64,000 bases of DNA from contig CAUZRQ010000002.1 of assembly GCA_963582065.1 (NCBI GenBank), positions 124,001 through 188,000 on the forward strand. The letters run 5' to 3'. Position 1 is the first letter of the stretch. The number at the start of each line of letters is the position of its first letter. This document shows positions 8,657-17,744 of this stretch, in pieces. Source of the DNA: UBA8437 sp963582065. Its GTDB lineage: Bacteria; Planctomycetota; Planctomycetia; Planctomycetales; Planctomycetaceae. The position numbers and the translations under genes were made by a program. The notes under the pieces were generated by a model, which was not told the origin of the DNA, searched no databases, and worked only from the letters and a program-made list of their open reading frames with translations.

Positions 8657-9807
8657 CGTACCGAAACTTCTCTCTGCTGGGGCCGGTTGTCCTGGCCTTG
8701 ATGATCCTGCTCTCCGGAGACGCGGTCGCTGACGACAAGCCGGCAGCGAAGGCCGGACAGAGCGTGATCAGGCCCTACGATCCGGCCGTCACGCGGGTCA
8801 CCGCGTGCGCGAGGCCCCTGGTTCACTGCTCGCGGCCCGGCAGTCCGTCGACCGCCTACATGCTGCAGCCGGTCACCTACATGAAGACCGTCGTCGAGAC
8901 GATTTATGAGCCGACCCAGGTCAAGGTGCTGCGTACCGTTCACGAGACGGTCTATGTCAACGAGGAGGTGAAGCTGTTCCGGGTGGTCTGTGAGACCGAG
9001 ATGCGTGAGCAGCAGTACGAGGTCTGCCGGACGGTGACCGAGACGATCGAGCGGGAGATCACCCAGACGATCCGCGAGCCGAAATGGGAGACCGTTGACA
9101 AGGAGTTCAAGTACCAAGAGCGGAAGTTGGTGCGTGAGACGTCCGAGCGGGAGATCCGGCGGAAGATCTACAGGCCGGTGACCAAGGAAGTGACCCGGAC
9201 GGTCAGTGTCCGCAAGACCGAGCCGGTGACCGAGACGCGGATGGTGACCGAGGACCGGGGACGCTGGGTCCGCCGACAGGTTTACCACCGCGGCCCGTTG
9301 CTGCCGGGGCTGGGACCCAAGCCGTGCGGTCAACTGGGACTGCGGTGGACGCCGGCGGGGTTCTGTTCGTCGCGTCTCCAGTGGTGTCCCAACCCGGTGA
9401 CTCGCGAGGTGACCTGCACCCGGTACGTGACGCGGGTCGAGACCAAGCAGGTGCCGGTGACGGTGCAGCGGATGGAGGTCGGTGAGGAGGTCAAGAAGGT
9501 GCCGGTCGAGACGTGCCGCTGGGTGGTCGAGACCAAAACCCGCACGGTGCCGGTGCGGCAGCTTCGGTACGAGACCCGGACAGTGACTCGCAAGGTGCCG
9601 ATGACGATCAGCAAGGTGGTGACCGAGACCCGGACGCGACAGGTGCCGGTGCGTGTGACCCGCCGTGTGCCCTACACGGTCACCCGGCGGGTGGCTCGAC
9701 GAGTGGCTCGCCAGATCGAGGTGACCTGCACCAAGATGCTGCCCCGTTACGTGGAACGACAGGTGCCGTGTACGACCCGGGAACTGGTTCCGGTATTGGT
9801 CGAGTAG
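8653..9807 (+). CDS. YTV-motif protein, planctomycete-specific secreted repeat protein
   Basis: 384 residues. A signal peptide (about 1-26, ending AVADD) is followed by a protein made almost wholly of short beta-strand-like repeats rich in V-T-R-x-V/Y-T-V, for example VPYTVTRRV and KVPVETCRWVVETKT. Many Arg/Glu pairs and ten or so Cys residues are scattered through them. This composition matches the planctomycete YTV repeat family, thought to be cell-surface or wall-associated; no enzymatic motif is present. A Cys/Pro/Gly-rich linker (about 210-255) splits the two repeat blocks. The ATG at 8653 is chosen because a signal peptide starts there; the open frame continues far upstream without protein-like character. 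Confidence 0.8.
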   Translation: MTYRNFSLLGPVVLALMILLSGDAVADDKPAAKAGQSVIRPYDPAVTRVTACARPLVHCSRPGSPSTAYMLQPVTYMKTVVETIYEPTQVKVLRTVHETVYVNEEVKLFRVVCETEMREQQYEVCRTVTETIEREITQTIREPKWETVDKEFKYQERKLVRETSEREIRRKIYRPVTKEVTRTVSVRKTEPVTETRMVTEDRGRWVRRQVYHRGPLLPGLGPKPCGQLGLRWTPAGFCSSRLQWCPNPVTREVTCTRYVTRVETKQVPVTVQRMEVGEEVKKVPVETCRWVVETKTRTVPVRQLRYETRTVTRKVPMTISKVVTETRTRQVPVRVTRRVPYTVTRRVARRVARQIEVTCTKMLPRYVERQVPCTTRELVPVLVE

Positions 9808-9820
9808 AGGGTCGCCCGCG

Positions 9821-9850
9821 TTGACACTCTTTCGGGCTTTCCCCTATCAT
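9821..9850 (+). promoter_or_regulatory. Sigma-70-type promoter for trxA
   Basis: -35 TTGACA (9821-9826) and -10 TATCAT (9845-9850) with an 18-base spacer, 53 bases before the thioredoxin ATG. Confidence 0.6.
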
Positions 9851-9903
9851 CCCGCCTCAACCGGGGACCAGACTCCGCGACCACAACCCGAGGGACGGCA
9901 TCG

Positions 9904-10233
9904 ATGGCAGAGAACATCCTGGACGTCACCAACGAGAACTTTCAGGCCGAGGTACTCGACAGTTCCGACCCGGTTCTGCTCGATTTCTGGGCGCCCTGGT
10001 GTGGTCCCTGCCGGATGTTGACTCCGGTGGTCGAAGAACTGGCAGCCGATTACGAGGGCCGTGCCACGGTGGCCAAGCTGAACGTCGACGAGGCCAGCGA
10101 CGTCGCTCAGAAATATAACGTCGGCAGCATCCCGACCGTCCTCGTCTTCAAGGGTGGTGAGGTCGTCTGGAGTTACACCGGCGTGGCGGAGAAGGCCAAG
10201 TTTGTCGAGGTGCTTGACCAGCATCTCAACTGA
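9904..10233 (+). CDS. trxA: Thioredoxin
   Basis: 109 residues, the full length of a classical cytosolic thioredoxin with no signal peptide. The redox centre W-C-G-P-C is at residues 32-36, the cis-proline region IPTVLVFKGGE is present, and the C-terminal helix is intact. It acts as a general disulfide reductase fed by thioredoxin reductase, which is not in this window. Unlike the DsbD-type gene at 53 kb, both active-site residues are ordinary cysteines. The coiled-coil gene follows after 42 bases and is probably cotranscribed. Confidence 0.95.
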   Translation: MAENILDVTNENFQAEVLDSSDPVLLDFWAPWCGPCRMLTPVVEELAADYEGRATVAKLNVDEASDVAQKYNVGSIPTVLVFKGGEVVWSYTGVAEKAKFVEVLDQHLN

Positions 10234-10275
10234 GTTGTCTCCCTGTCGCTTGCGACCTGGGAAAGGACTCCCACG

Positions 10276-12117
10276 ATGAGCGATCCGGCCTCCGTGCCCG
10301 AACCCGATCCCCGTGCCGCCCGTGCCGATGGCGGGCACGGTCCCGGCCCGCAGGGCCCGTCGCCCATCGCCGACTGGCCCGGGGCGGATCCGTCGCCCGG
10401 CGTTCCCGAAACGGCCACGAGAGCCGGTGAGGGATTCCCTTTGCAGCCGAGTGGCAACGCCGCGGAAACTCTCGAAGACAGCGCCGCGGAGCCCGCCAAG
10501 AACCAGGAGTTGCTCGCGCAGGCCAGCCAGATCGCCGGCGACCTGCAGACCCGGGTCAATGAACTGGACCGCCGGGAAAACAGCCTCAACTCCCAACACG
10601 CCCAACTCGACCGGGAACGCCGCTCGGCTCGACTCTCTGCCGACGAGCAACGGCGGATGCTGGAGGATGAGGACGAGAAACTGGCCGAGCGTCAGCAACA
10701 GGCCGAGGAACGGACTGCGGAGTTGGACAAGCGGGCCGAGGAGTTGGCGTCCGGCGAGGCCGAGGTCCAGGCGGCTCACAAGGAACTGGCCGAACGACGC
10801 GAATCGCTGTCGGCCGATGTCCAGTCCGAACTCGATGCCCGCCGTGAGCAGCAGGCGGAGGCCGAAGCGGGACTCGAGTCACGTGCCGCGACGCTCGAAA
10901 CCGAGCACGCCGCCTGTCTCGAACAACTCGAACAGGACTTCGCACGACGAACCGCCGAACTCCGCCGCGAACTGACACACGAGGTGATGAGCGACGAGCT
11001 GCGGGCCGAGCGCAAGCAACTGGATCGCGACCGGGAGGAGTGGAAGCGGCAGCGGGAGAGCCAGCGGAATGAACTGAAGCGGGGCGAGGCCGAGCACGAC
11101 CAGGTGGTTCAGGAATTCGAGTCCGAGCGGTCCGAACGAGAAATGAACCAGGCCCGGGAACTGGAGTTGATCCGCATGCAGCAGGAACGAGAACTCAGCG
11201 ACGCCCGCCAGGAGTTTGCGGCCGAACAGGAGTCGATTCGTTCCGAGATTCAGCAGGAGCGGACGTTGATGGAGAATCGGCACCTGTTCCAGCAGGAACA
11301 TCTCGCCAAGGCCCGCAACACGCTGGAAGTTGACCAGGCGTCATTTCGTCACGAGGTGCAGCAGCAGCGGGCCGACCTCGCCCGGCGGGTCGAGATGCTC
11401 GACGCTTTGGGCCACCAGTTGGCCCATTGTCGGCGGCTGCTTGATGACCGCGAATCGTTGCTCGAACGGGGATTGCAGGGCCTGGAACGGAAGACCCGCG
11501 CCGCCGAAGCGTCACTCAAGCAGCACGAGCAGCGGCTGGAGACCGCTCGACAGAACTGGCAGGCGAAGCGGGAGGAGCAGCGTGAGGAGGTGGCGGAATT
11601 GCGGGCGCACCTGAGGTCCGAGTCGCAATCACTGCAGGATCGCAAGCAGCGGATCGAGACGCTCCGCAAGGAACTCGAGGGGAGTCATCGCGAGAGCCTC
11701 GAGTTGCGGCTGGCGGTCGAGGAGTCGATGGCGAAGTTGCAGCAGGAGCGGGGCGAGGTTGGTGACGAACAGGCTGCGGCCCGGCTGGAAACCGCTCGCG
11801 AAGCTGTTGCCGAACACTACAGCCAGATGCGCGAGACGCTGGTGACCCAGCGAGCCGATCTCGAGGCCGCTCAGAAACAACTTGCCGCCCAGGTCGCTCA
11901 ACAGCAGAAGGTCTATGCCGATCACGGCGAGCGGTTGAATGAACGTGATCGCGAACTGCGTGCGAAAGAGGAGGAACTCAGGCGGCAGGTCGCCGAGGTG
12001 CCCGAAGGCGAGACACGCTGGCGGCAGATACAGACCCGCTGGACCGCCGAGAAGCAGCAGGCCGAGTTGATCATTCGCGATCTGCTCAAGCAACTTGGGG
12101 AAACCCCGGCGGCGTAG
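10276..12117 (+). CDS. Long coiled-coil protein, function unknown
   Basis: 613 residues. Residues 1-70 are Pro/Gly/Ala-rich and probably disordered; the next roughly 530 residues are almost unbroken heptad-type coiled coil, very rich in Glu, Gln, Arg and Leu. No signal peptide, membrane segment or catalytic motif is visible. It may be a cytoskeletal or scaffold-like protein, or part of a complex assembled with the cluster proteins, but no family is recognised. A start at 10276 is supported by the upstream GAAAGGAC. Downstream lies a strong hairpin (12118-12149). Confidence 0.75.
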   Translation: MSDPASVPEPDPRAARADGGHGPGPQGPSPIADWPGADPSPGVPETATRAGEGFPLQPSGNAAETLEDSAAEPAKNQELLAQASQIAGDLQTRVNELDRRENSLNSQHAQLDRERRSARLSADEQRRMLEDEDEKLAERQQQAEERTAELDKRAEELASGEAEVQAAHKELAERRESLSADVQSELDARREQQAEAEAGLESRAATLETEHAACLEQLEQDFARRTAELRRELTHEVMSDELRAERKQLDRDREEWKRQRESQRNELKRGEAEHDQVVQEFESERSEREMNQARELELIRMQQERELSDARQEFAAEQESIRSEIQQERTLMENRHLFQQEHLAKARNTLEVDQASFRHEVQQQRADLARRVEMLDALGHQLAHCRRLLDDRESLLERGLQGLERKTRAAEASLKQHEQRLETARQNWQAKREEQREEVAELRAHLRSESQSLQDRKQRIETLRKELEGSHRESLELRLAVEESMAKLQQERGEVGDEQAAARLETAREAVAEHYSQMRETLVTQRADLEAAQKQLAAQVAQQQKVYADHGERLNERDRELRAKEEELRRQVAEVPEGETRWRQIQTRWTAEKQQAELIIRDLLKQLGETPAA

Positions 12118-12149
12118 GCCGGTGGCCTGCGTTGCCGCCGGCCACCGGC
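12118..12149 (+). terminator. Stable hairpin after the coiled-coil gene, possible terminator
   Basis: A perfect 10-bp stem (12118-12127 with 12140-12149) and a 12-base loop start immediately after the stop codon. There is no T tract, so it may be a Rho-dependent end or an mRNA-stabilising hairpin instead of an intrinsic terminator. Confidence 0.4.
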
Positions 12150-12222
12150 TGCGGGTAGAACCGTATGGTCGCCCGCGTTTTGTCGCGGTGCCGCGAGTCC
12201 CCCATTTCACGAGTCAACCACC

Positions 12223-13647
12223 ATGACCAACGTGCGCGATTTCGGAGCGGTCGGAGACGGCAAGACCGACGACACCGAGGCGATCCAACACGCGATCGAC
12301 GAGGGCATCGGGCGTGTCGAGTTTCCTCGGGGAGACTACCTGATCAGCAAGACGCTGCTGGTCGATCTCGAGAAGATCGGGCGGACCGGAATCGACGGCT
12401 CGGGAGGATCGGCCAAGCTGCTGATGGCCGGTGCCGGCCCGGCCATCTTCCTGAAGGCCGCCCACGCCAGCACCGCCGATCCCGGTGGGTTCCGCCCGTC
12501 GGAGTGGCAGAACGAGCGGATGCCGATCGTGCGGGACATCGAGATCGAGGGCCGTCACGCCGAAGCCGACGGGATCCGGATCATCGGTGTCATGCAGCCG
12601 ACTCTCTCGGGAGTGTTGATTCGCGAGGTTCACACGGCGGTGCACATCACCAGCCGGGCCCGCAACCTGGTCATCGACGGCTGCCACTTCTATCACAACA
12701 CCGGTGTCGGCGTGCACCTGGACAGCGTCAACCTGCACCAGTCGATCATCGCCGACAGCCACATCAGCTACTGTCGGCTGGGCGGGATCCGGATCGAGAA
12801 CAGCGAGATCCGCAACCTGCAGATCACCGGCAACGACATCGAGTACAACAACAACAGGTCGCACCGTGTCGCCGGAGCCGATGACGAGGCGACCGCCGAG
12901 ATCTACATCGACGTCGGGGCCGGGAGTGTCCGCGAGGGGACGATTGCCAGCAACACGATCCAGTCCACCGCCAGCGGGAATGGCGCCAACATCCGCATGC
13001 TGGGCCGCGGGGGCGAGAACCGCGGGGCGGTCAACCACAAGGCCGGCATGTGGACGATCAGCGGCAACCTGATCGGCAGCCAGCGGACCAACGTCCATCT
13101 CACCAGCGTCCGCGGCGTGGTGATCAGCGGCAACTACATCTACAGCGGCCACCATCGCAACCTGCTGGTCGAGTCGTCGCGGAACATCGTCGTGGGGCCC
13201 AACTGCTTCGGTCACAACCCCGACTACCGCAAGCAGGAACTTGCCACCGGCATCCGGCTGGTTGATTCGGAGAACTGCAACCTGACCGGGGTATTGATCG
13301 AGGACGCTGAGGCGGGCCAGCACACCGTCGATGGAGTCGAGCCGATCCGGCGCGAGGCACTGGTCGAACTGGTCCGTTGCCGACGGATCAATGTTTCGGG
13401 GGTCCAGATCCTCGACGGCACTCCCAACGGGATGTTGCTCGAGGACTGCCGTGACACGGTGATCACCGGATGCACCATCACCGACGACCGGCAGCCCAAG
13501 CGGATGGAACACGCGATCGTCTGGAAGGGCAGCGGTGCCGGCAGCCTGCTGGCGCAGTCGCGGGTCGGACGGGGCACGCGCGGTGACATGGTGTTGCCCG
13601 CGGAGGTGACGGTCGACGGAGTGGTTCGGGACGAGGAAACGTCGTGA
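12223..13647 (+). CDS. Right-handed parallel beta-helix (pectate-lyase-superfamily) protein
   Basis: 474 residues. The opening VRDFGAVGDGKTDDTEAIQHAID is the classic N-terminus of the pectate lyase 3/glycosyl hydrolase 28-like beta-helix family. It is followed by repeating N-x-I-x-G-N rungs (for example NLVIDGCHF, NLQITGNDIEYNNN, GVVISGNYIYSG). Unusually for this family there is no signal peptide: the start at 12223 leads directly into the fold. Substrate is not predictable. Its stop overlaps the GTG of the ThDP enzyme (GTGA), which in turn overlaps the LRR gene, so the three are one translational unit. Confidence 0.85.
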   Translation: MTNVRDFGAVGDGKTDDTEAIQHAIDEGIGRVEFPRGDYLISKTLLVDLEKIGRTGIDGSGGSAKLLMAGAGPAIFLKAAHASTADPGGFRPSEWQNERMPIVRDIEIEGRHAEADGIRIIGVMQPTLSGVLIREVHTAVHITSRARNLVIDGCHFYHNTGVGVHLDSVNLHQSIIADSHISYCRLGGIRIENSEIRNLQITGNDIEYNNNRSHRVAGADDEATAEIYIDVGAGSVREGTIASNTIQSTASGNGANIRMLGRGGENRGAVNHKAGMWTISGNLIGSQRTNVHLTSVRGVVISGNYIYSGHHRNLLVESSRNIVVGPNCFGHNPDYRKQELATGIRLVDSENCNLTGVLIEDAEAGQHTVDGVEPIRREALVELVRCRRINVSGVQILDGTPNGMLLEDCRDTVITGCTITDDRQPKRMEHAIVWKGSGAGSLLAQSRVGRGTRGDMVLPAEVTVDGVVRDEETS

Positions 13648-15305
13648 GCGAGACCGAGGTGAGGAGAACGTCGACAGGGGGGGCGGTGGTCGTCGAGACG
13701 CTGGTCGCTCATGGGGTCCGGACGGTCTTCGGCATTCCCGGGACTCACAACCTGGCCGTGTACGAGGGCCTGGCCGGCCGGCCCGAGATAACCCACATCC
13801 TGGCGCGACACGAGCAGGGTGCCGGGTTCATGGCCGACGGTTACGCCCGGGCCGGCGGAGAGTTCGGGGTCTGCCTGAGTACCACCGGACCGGCCGCGCT
13901 CAACGTGCTGACTCCGCTGGGTACCGCGTTCGCCGATTCGGTCCCGGTTCTCTCGATTGCCAGCGAGATCCCCTCGCGGGGCCTGGGTCTCGGCAAGGGC
14001 TTCCTGCACGAGTGCGCCGATCAACTGGGGTGCTACACGCCGGTGACCAAGTTCTCGGCACGGGTGACCGAGGTCGAAGCGATCGCGCCGGCGCTGTGTT
14101 CAGCGATCGCGGCAATGACCAGTGGACGGCCCCGGCCCGCGGCGATCGACATTCCCTGTGACATCCTCGATGCCGACGGAACTCCGGATGACGTCGTGCC
14201 GGATGAGGCGACTGATGTGGGTTTCGACGGGGAAGCGGTCGAGCGTGTGGCGGCGGTGCTGGAATCCGCTCGACGTCCGTTGATCTGGGCGGGGGGTGGC
14301 GTGGTTCGCAGCGGTGGGTTCGCGGACCTGGCCCGGCTGGCCGAACTGCTGGATGCTCCGGTGTTTTCGACTGTTCTCGGCAAAGGTGCACTGCCGTCCG
14401 ATCACCCGCTTTCAGCCGGTGAAGGACTGCTCCATCCGGCCGCGGTCGAACTGCGGACCGAATGCGACGTGATGCTTGCGGTCGGCACCGGGTTCGGACA
14501 GCTCGAGACGGTCAACTGGCGGTTGCCGATGCCGCCGACGTTGATCCAGGTGGATGTCGACCCCGGAGCGATCGGCCTGAACTACCCCGTGCAGGATTCG
14601 ATTGTCGGTGACGCGAGGATGGTGCTCGAGGCTCTTTGTGAGACGGTGTCGGGTCGCCGGCCGGTCATGGCCGGGGAGGTGGCGGCGATGCGGAGCGAAT
14701 TGCGGCGGCAGAGCATCGAGCGGTGTCCGCACGTCGTCGACCTGCTCGACGCCGTCCGGTCCGGAGCACCCCGCGAGACCATCTTCGTCAATGACCTGAC
14801 GGTGGCCGGTTACTGGGGACGGTACCTGCTGGATGTGTACGAACCCCGCAGCTACCTCTATCCGTGGAACTTCTGCACGCTGGGCTACGCGCTCTCAGCG
14901 TCGATCGGTGCGGCGATGGCGCGACCGGACCAGCCGGTGGTCGTACTGACCGGAGACGGCGGGATGCTGTTCAACATCCAGGAACTGGCCACCGCCGTGC
15001 AGCACCGCGTTCCCTTGACCGTGATCGTATTCAACGACAACGCCTACGGCGTGCTCAAGCCCCAGCAGCAGGACCGCTACGGGCGGACATTCGCCACCGA
15101 CCTCGTGAATCCGGACCTGGTCAAGATGGCCGAATCGTTCGGGGCCGATGGAGTCCGCGTCACCTCGGCCGGTCAACTTCTCGGCGAACTGTCCGCGGCC
15201 GTCGAGAACGACCGCGTGACGGTCATCGAAGTGCCGGTCTCGATTCCCTGGCCGATCTGGAAGGGACAGGAAGCCGTCGTGTCCAACAGGAACGAAACGG
15301 CATGA
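13644..15305 (+). CDS. Thiamine-diphosphate-dependent enzyme, acetolactate-synthase/2-oxoacid decarboxylase superfamily
   Basis: 553 residues, normal size for the family. All three domains are seen: N-terminal PYR domain with the ThDP-activating glutamate in RHEQGAGFMADGYAR (Glu57), a central domain, and a C-terminal PP domain with the ThDP/Mg motif GDGG...NDNAYG starting near residue 437. It lacks the marks that would single out biosynthetic IlvB, and no ilvN small subunit or ilvC follows. A catabolic or specialised 2-oxoacid decarboxylase/carboligase is therefore more likely; the substrate is unknown. The GTG start overlaps the preceding stop by four bases, and its own stop overlaps the LRR start. 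Confidence 0.85.
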   Translation: MSETEVRRTSTGGAVVVETLVAHGVRTVFGIPGTHNLAVYEGLAGRPEITHILARHEQGAGFMADGYARAGGEFGVCLSTTGPAALNVLTPLGTAFADSVPVLSIASEIPSRGLGLGKGFLHECADQLGCYTPVTKFSARVTEVEAIAPALCSAIAAMTSGRPRPAAIDIPCDILDADGTPDDVVPDEATDVGFDGEAVERVAAVLESARRPLIWAGGGVVRSGGFADLARLAELLDAPVFSTVLGKGALPSDHPLSAGEGLLHPAAVELRTECDVMLAVGTGFGQLETVNWRLPMPPTLIQVDVDPGAIGLNYPVQDSIVGDARMVLEALCETVSGRRPVMAGEVAAMRSELRRQSIERCPHVVDLLDAVRSGAPRETIFVNDLTVAGYWGRYLLDVYEPRSYLYPWNFCTLGYALSASIGAAMARPDQPVVVLTGDGGMLFNIQELATAVQHRVPLTVIVFNDNAYGVLKPQQQDRYGRTFATDLVNPDLVKMAESFGADGVRVTSAGQLLGELSAAVENDRVTVIEVPVSIPWPIWKGQEAVVSNRNETA

Positions 15306-16243
15306 ACCGCCTGGTCCAACAACTGAAGGCCCGCGGCGGGCGTGTGCGGGTCGACAAGGCCGGCCGGGTGGTTTCGGTCCGGTTCACCGATCGAGCGATC
15401 GAGACGCCCGACCTCGACCTGCTGGTGCAGTGTCGCACTCTGCGGCGGCTCGACCTCGAGGGCTCGCGGCTTGATGATGCCGGGTTGTCCCGCCTGGCGA
15501 CCATCGAGTCGCTGGAATCTCTGGCACTGCACGATGCCCGCATCACCGACGCGGGATTGAAACAGCTCACCCGGCTCGAACGGTTGAAGACACTCGGACT
15601 GGCCGGCACACGGATCGGCGATGCGGGGCTGGCACACCTGGGTGGGCTGGTTCGGCTCGAAGGCCTGGTGCTGACCAATACGAGGATCACCGACAAGGGA
15701 TTGGTGCACCTGAAACCGCTGGTTCACCTGTCTGATCTTCCGGTCCGGGGAACCAAGGCGACGTTCGGTGGCGTGGTCGAACTGTTTGTCCGGCACCAGC
15801 GACGCGGACTGGCCGCGGCGGTCCGGGCAATGGGATTGGCGGCTGCCGGTGACGGCCCCATCAAGCGGATCGACCTGGGGCGAACCGGGGTCCGCGACCA
15901 GGACCTGGCTCACCTGTCTGATCTCAAGGGACTGGAACACCTGATCCTGGCCACCACGGGGATCACCGATGCCGGCCTGGTCCATGTCGGACGTCTGAAA
16001 CGGCTCAAGGGGATCTACCTGGCCAAGTGCGGCATCACCGACGCCGGGCTGGCTCACCTGGCGGGGTTGCGCGAGATCGTGTCGTTGAATCTCTACGGCA
16101 CCCGTGTCACTGACGCGGGGCTGCCGCACCTGTACGGCATGAAGCGGATGCGGGACCTGTACCTGACCGACCTCAAGCTGACCGAAGCGGCGATCAACAA
16201 GCTGAAGGCGGAGTTGCCCGGGGTCACCGTGGCCGGCCCGTGA
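15302..16243 (+). CDS. Leucine-rich repeat protein
   Basis: 313 residues. After an N-terminal beta region (about 1-40) come about ten leucine-rich repeats of about 24 residues with the consensus L-x-x-L-x-L-x-x-T-x-I-T-D-A-G-L-x-x-L, the bacterial TpLRR/RI-like type common in planctomycetes. The repeats are broken near residues 155-190 by a non-repeat insert (VELFVRHQRRGLAAAVRAMG). No signal peptide is seen, so it is probably cytosolic and binds another protein, conceivably one of its two operon partners. The ATG overlaps the ThDP-enzyme stop (ATGA). Confidence 0.85.
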   Translation: MNRLVQQLKARGGRVRVDKAGRVVSVRFTDRAIETPDLDLLVQCRTLRRLDLEGSRLDDAGLSRLATIESLESLALHDARITDAGLKQLTRLERLKTLGLAGTRIGDAGLAHLGGLVRLEGLVLTNTRITDKGLVHLKPLVHLSDLPVRGTKATFGGVVELFVRHQRRGLAAAVRAMGLAAAGDGPIKRIDLGRTGVRDQDLAHLSDLKGLEHLILATTGITDAGLVHVGRLKRLKGIYLAKCGITDAGLAHLAGLREIVSLNLYGTRVTDAGLPHLYGMKRMRDLYLTDLKLTEAAINKLKAELPGVTVAGP

Positions 16244-16259
16244 CCGGTTCGACCCGGTC
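16242..16259. terminator. Short inverted repeat between convergent genes
   Basis: GACCGG (16242-16247) and CCGGTC (16254-16259) form a 6-bp stem with a 6-base loop in the 16-base gap between the convergent LRR and DUF1501 genes. There is no T tract on either strand, so a bidirectional terminator role is only a guess. Confidence 0.25.
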
Positions 16260-17744
16260 CTAGCCGATCAACTCGGAGATGGGCTTCCCTTCGGAAAGCA
16301 CCGGCACGGGACGACCGGCCACGTTGTTGAACGTCCGCTCGGTGTCGATGCCCATCGCGTGGTAGACCGTGGCGAGGACATCGCGGGGGGTGAGCGGCCT
16401 GGAGGCGGGGCGTTCGCCCTTGTCGTTGGTGCTGCCGATGACCTGGCCGCGTGCCAGCCCGCCGCCGAACATCATCACGTTGCCGGCCGGGCCCCAGTGT
16501 TCGCGTCCGGGGCACCCCTTGCGGACGTAGACTTTCGGCGTGCGACCGAATTCTCCGGCCAGGACCACCAGCACCTCGTCGGAGAGTCCCCGGTCGTCAA
16601 GATCCTCGATCAGCGCCGAGATGGCGCGGTCGAACTTGGGACCGCGGCGCCGCATGACCTCGAAGATGTTGCCGTGGACGGCGTGATCGTCCCAGCCGAT
16701 TCCCGAACGGTCGCCGTCGCCGCGTCCGTCGGGCGAGAACCGGACGGCAACCACGTCGACACCCGCCTCGACCAGTCTCCGGGCGAGCAGCGCCTGCTGG
16801 CCGGAGGTCTCCAGTCCGTAGCGTTCGCGGGTCCGGCGGTCCTCGCGGCTGAGATCGAAGGCGCGGGCGGCGCGGCCCGAGCCACTGAGCAGATCGAAGG
16901 CCTGCTGGGTGTAACGGTCGGTGGCGTCGAGTTGACCGTGAAGATCAATCTCCGATCTCAGGCTCCCGAGACGGACGAACCGGTCGAGACCAGCCAGGAT
17001 GGCCCGTCGGTCGGACAGTTTCTCCCCGTCGTCTCCCGCCTGCAGGTTCTGGACCTGGAAACGCGGACGCGAGGGGTCGCCGGACACCTGGAAGGGACCG
17101 GCGGTCGGGCCGAGGTAGGCCGGGCCACCACGGTGCAGGCCGATGGAGGATTGCCCACCGAGCGCGACGTAGCCGGGCAGACCGCTCCGATGACCGGTCC
17201 GCCGTCGGCTGCGGCGCATGCCACGGGCCAGGCTGGGATCGGTCGAGGCTCCCAGCGCGATCGGAGAGGCTTCCTCGTGCTGACGGCTGCGGACCCGGTG
17301 CACGATCGCCGCGCAGTCGGGATACTCGCTCCGGCCGCCGACAATGCGGGCTCCGAAATACCCGGTGATGAAGTTGTGAGTGCCGTCGACGTGTCCGGAG
17401 GAGGGTTGGTGGATCGAACGAATCACACTGAAGCGGTCGGCCAATGCGGCCGTCCGCGGCAGGATTTCGCAGAACTGCACTCCCGGCAGTGCCGTGGCGA
17501 TGGCGTCGAGTTCACCGCGGTACTCTGCAGGAGCCAGCGGCTTGGGGTCGAAAGTCTCGTGGTGACTTGGTCCCCCGTCCTGCCACAGCAGGATGACCCG
17601 CCGCTGCGGCGTCGCCGCGCCCGGGCGGGCCGCCTCGGCACGAAGCCGCAGGATGTGAGGCAGCGAGAACGCCCCCATGCCGGTCATGACCTGGGCCATG
17701 GCACGGCGTCGGGTGCATCCGGGAAAGACGCTTGTCTCGGTCAT
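16260..17744 (-). CDS. DUF1501 family protein
   Basis: 494 residues. The N-terminus has an Arg-Arg-Arg run (CTRRRAMAQVMTGMGAFSLP) resembling a Tat leader. DUF1501 marks follow: LLWQDGGPSHHETFDPKP near residue 55, GWDDHAVHGN, LAGEFGRTPK near 405 and the E-H-W motif shortly after. Its ATG shares one base with the stop of the upstream Gfo/Idh/MocA gene (TAATG), so the two are cotranslated. A role in processing an extracytoplasmic sugar or sulfated substrate with that oxidoreductase is plausible but inferred only from context. Confidence 0.85.
   Translation of the reverse strand: MTETSVFPGCTRRRAMAQVMTGMGAFSLPHILRLRAEAARPGAATPQRRVILLWQDGGPSHHETFDPKPLAPAEYRGELDAIATALPGVQFCEILPRTAALADRFSVIRSIHQPSSGHVDGTHNFITGYFGARIVGGRSEYPDCAAIVHRVRSRQHEEASPIALGASTDPSLARGMRRSRRRTGHRSGLPGYVALGGQSSIGLHRGGPAYLGPTAGPFQVSGDPSRPRFQVQNLQAGDDGEKLSDRRAILAGLDRFVRLGSLRSEIDLHGQLDATDRYTQQAFDLLSGSGRAARAFDLSREDRRTRERYGLETSGQQALLARRLVEAGVDVVAVRFSPDGRGDGDRSGIGWDDHAVHGNIFEVMRRRGPKFDRAISALIEDLDDRGLSDEVLVVLAGEFGRTPKVYVRKGCPGREHWGPAGNVMMFGGGLARGQVIGSTNDKGERPASRPLTPRDVLATVYHAMGIDTERTFNNVAGRPVPVLSEGKPISELIG

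Noticed and set aside
13644..15305. Acetolactate synthase of isoleucine/valine biosynthesis (ilvB)
   Set aside because: No ilvN or ilvC neighbour and an operon context that does not fit; only the superfamily can be supported.
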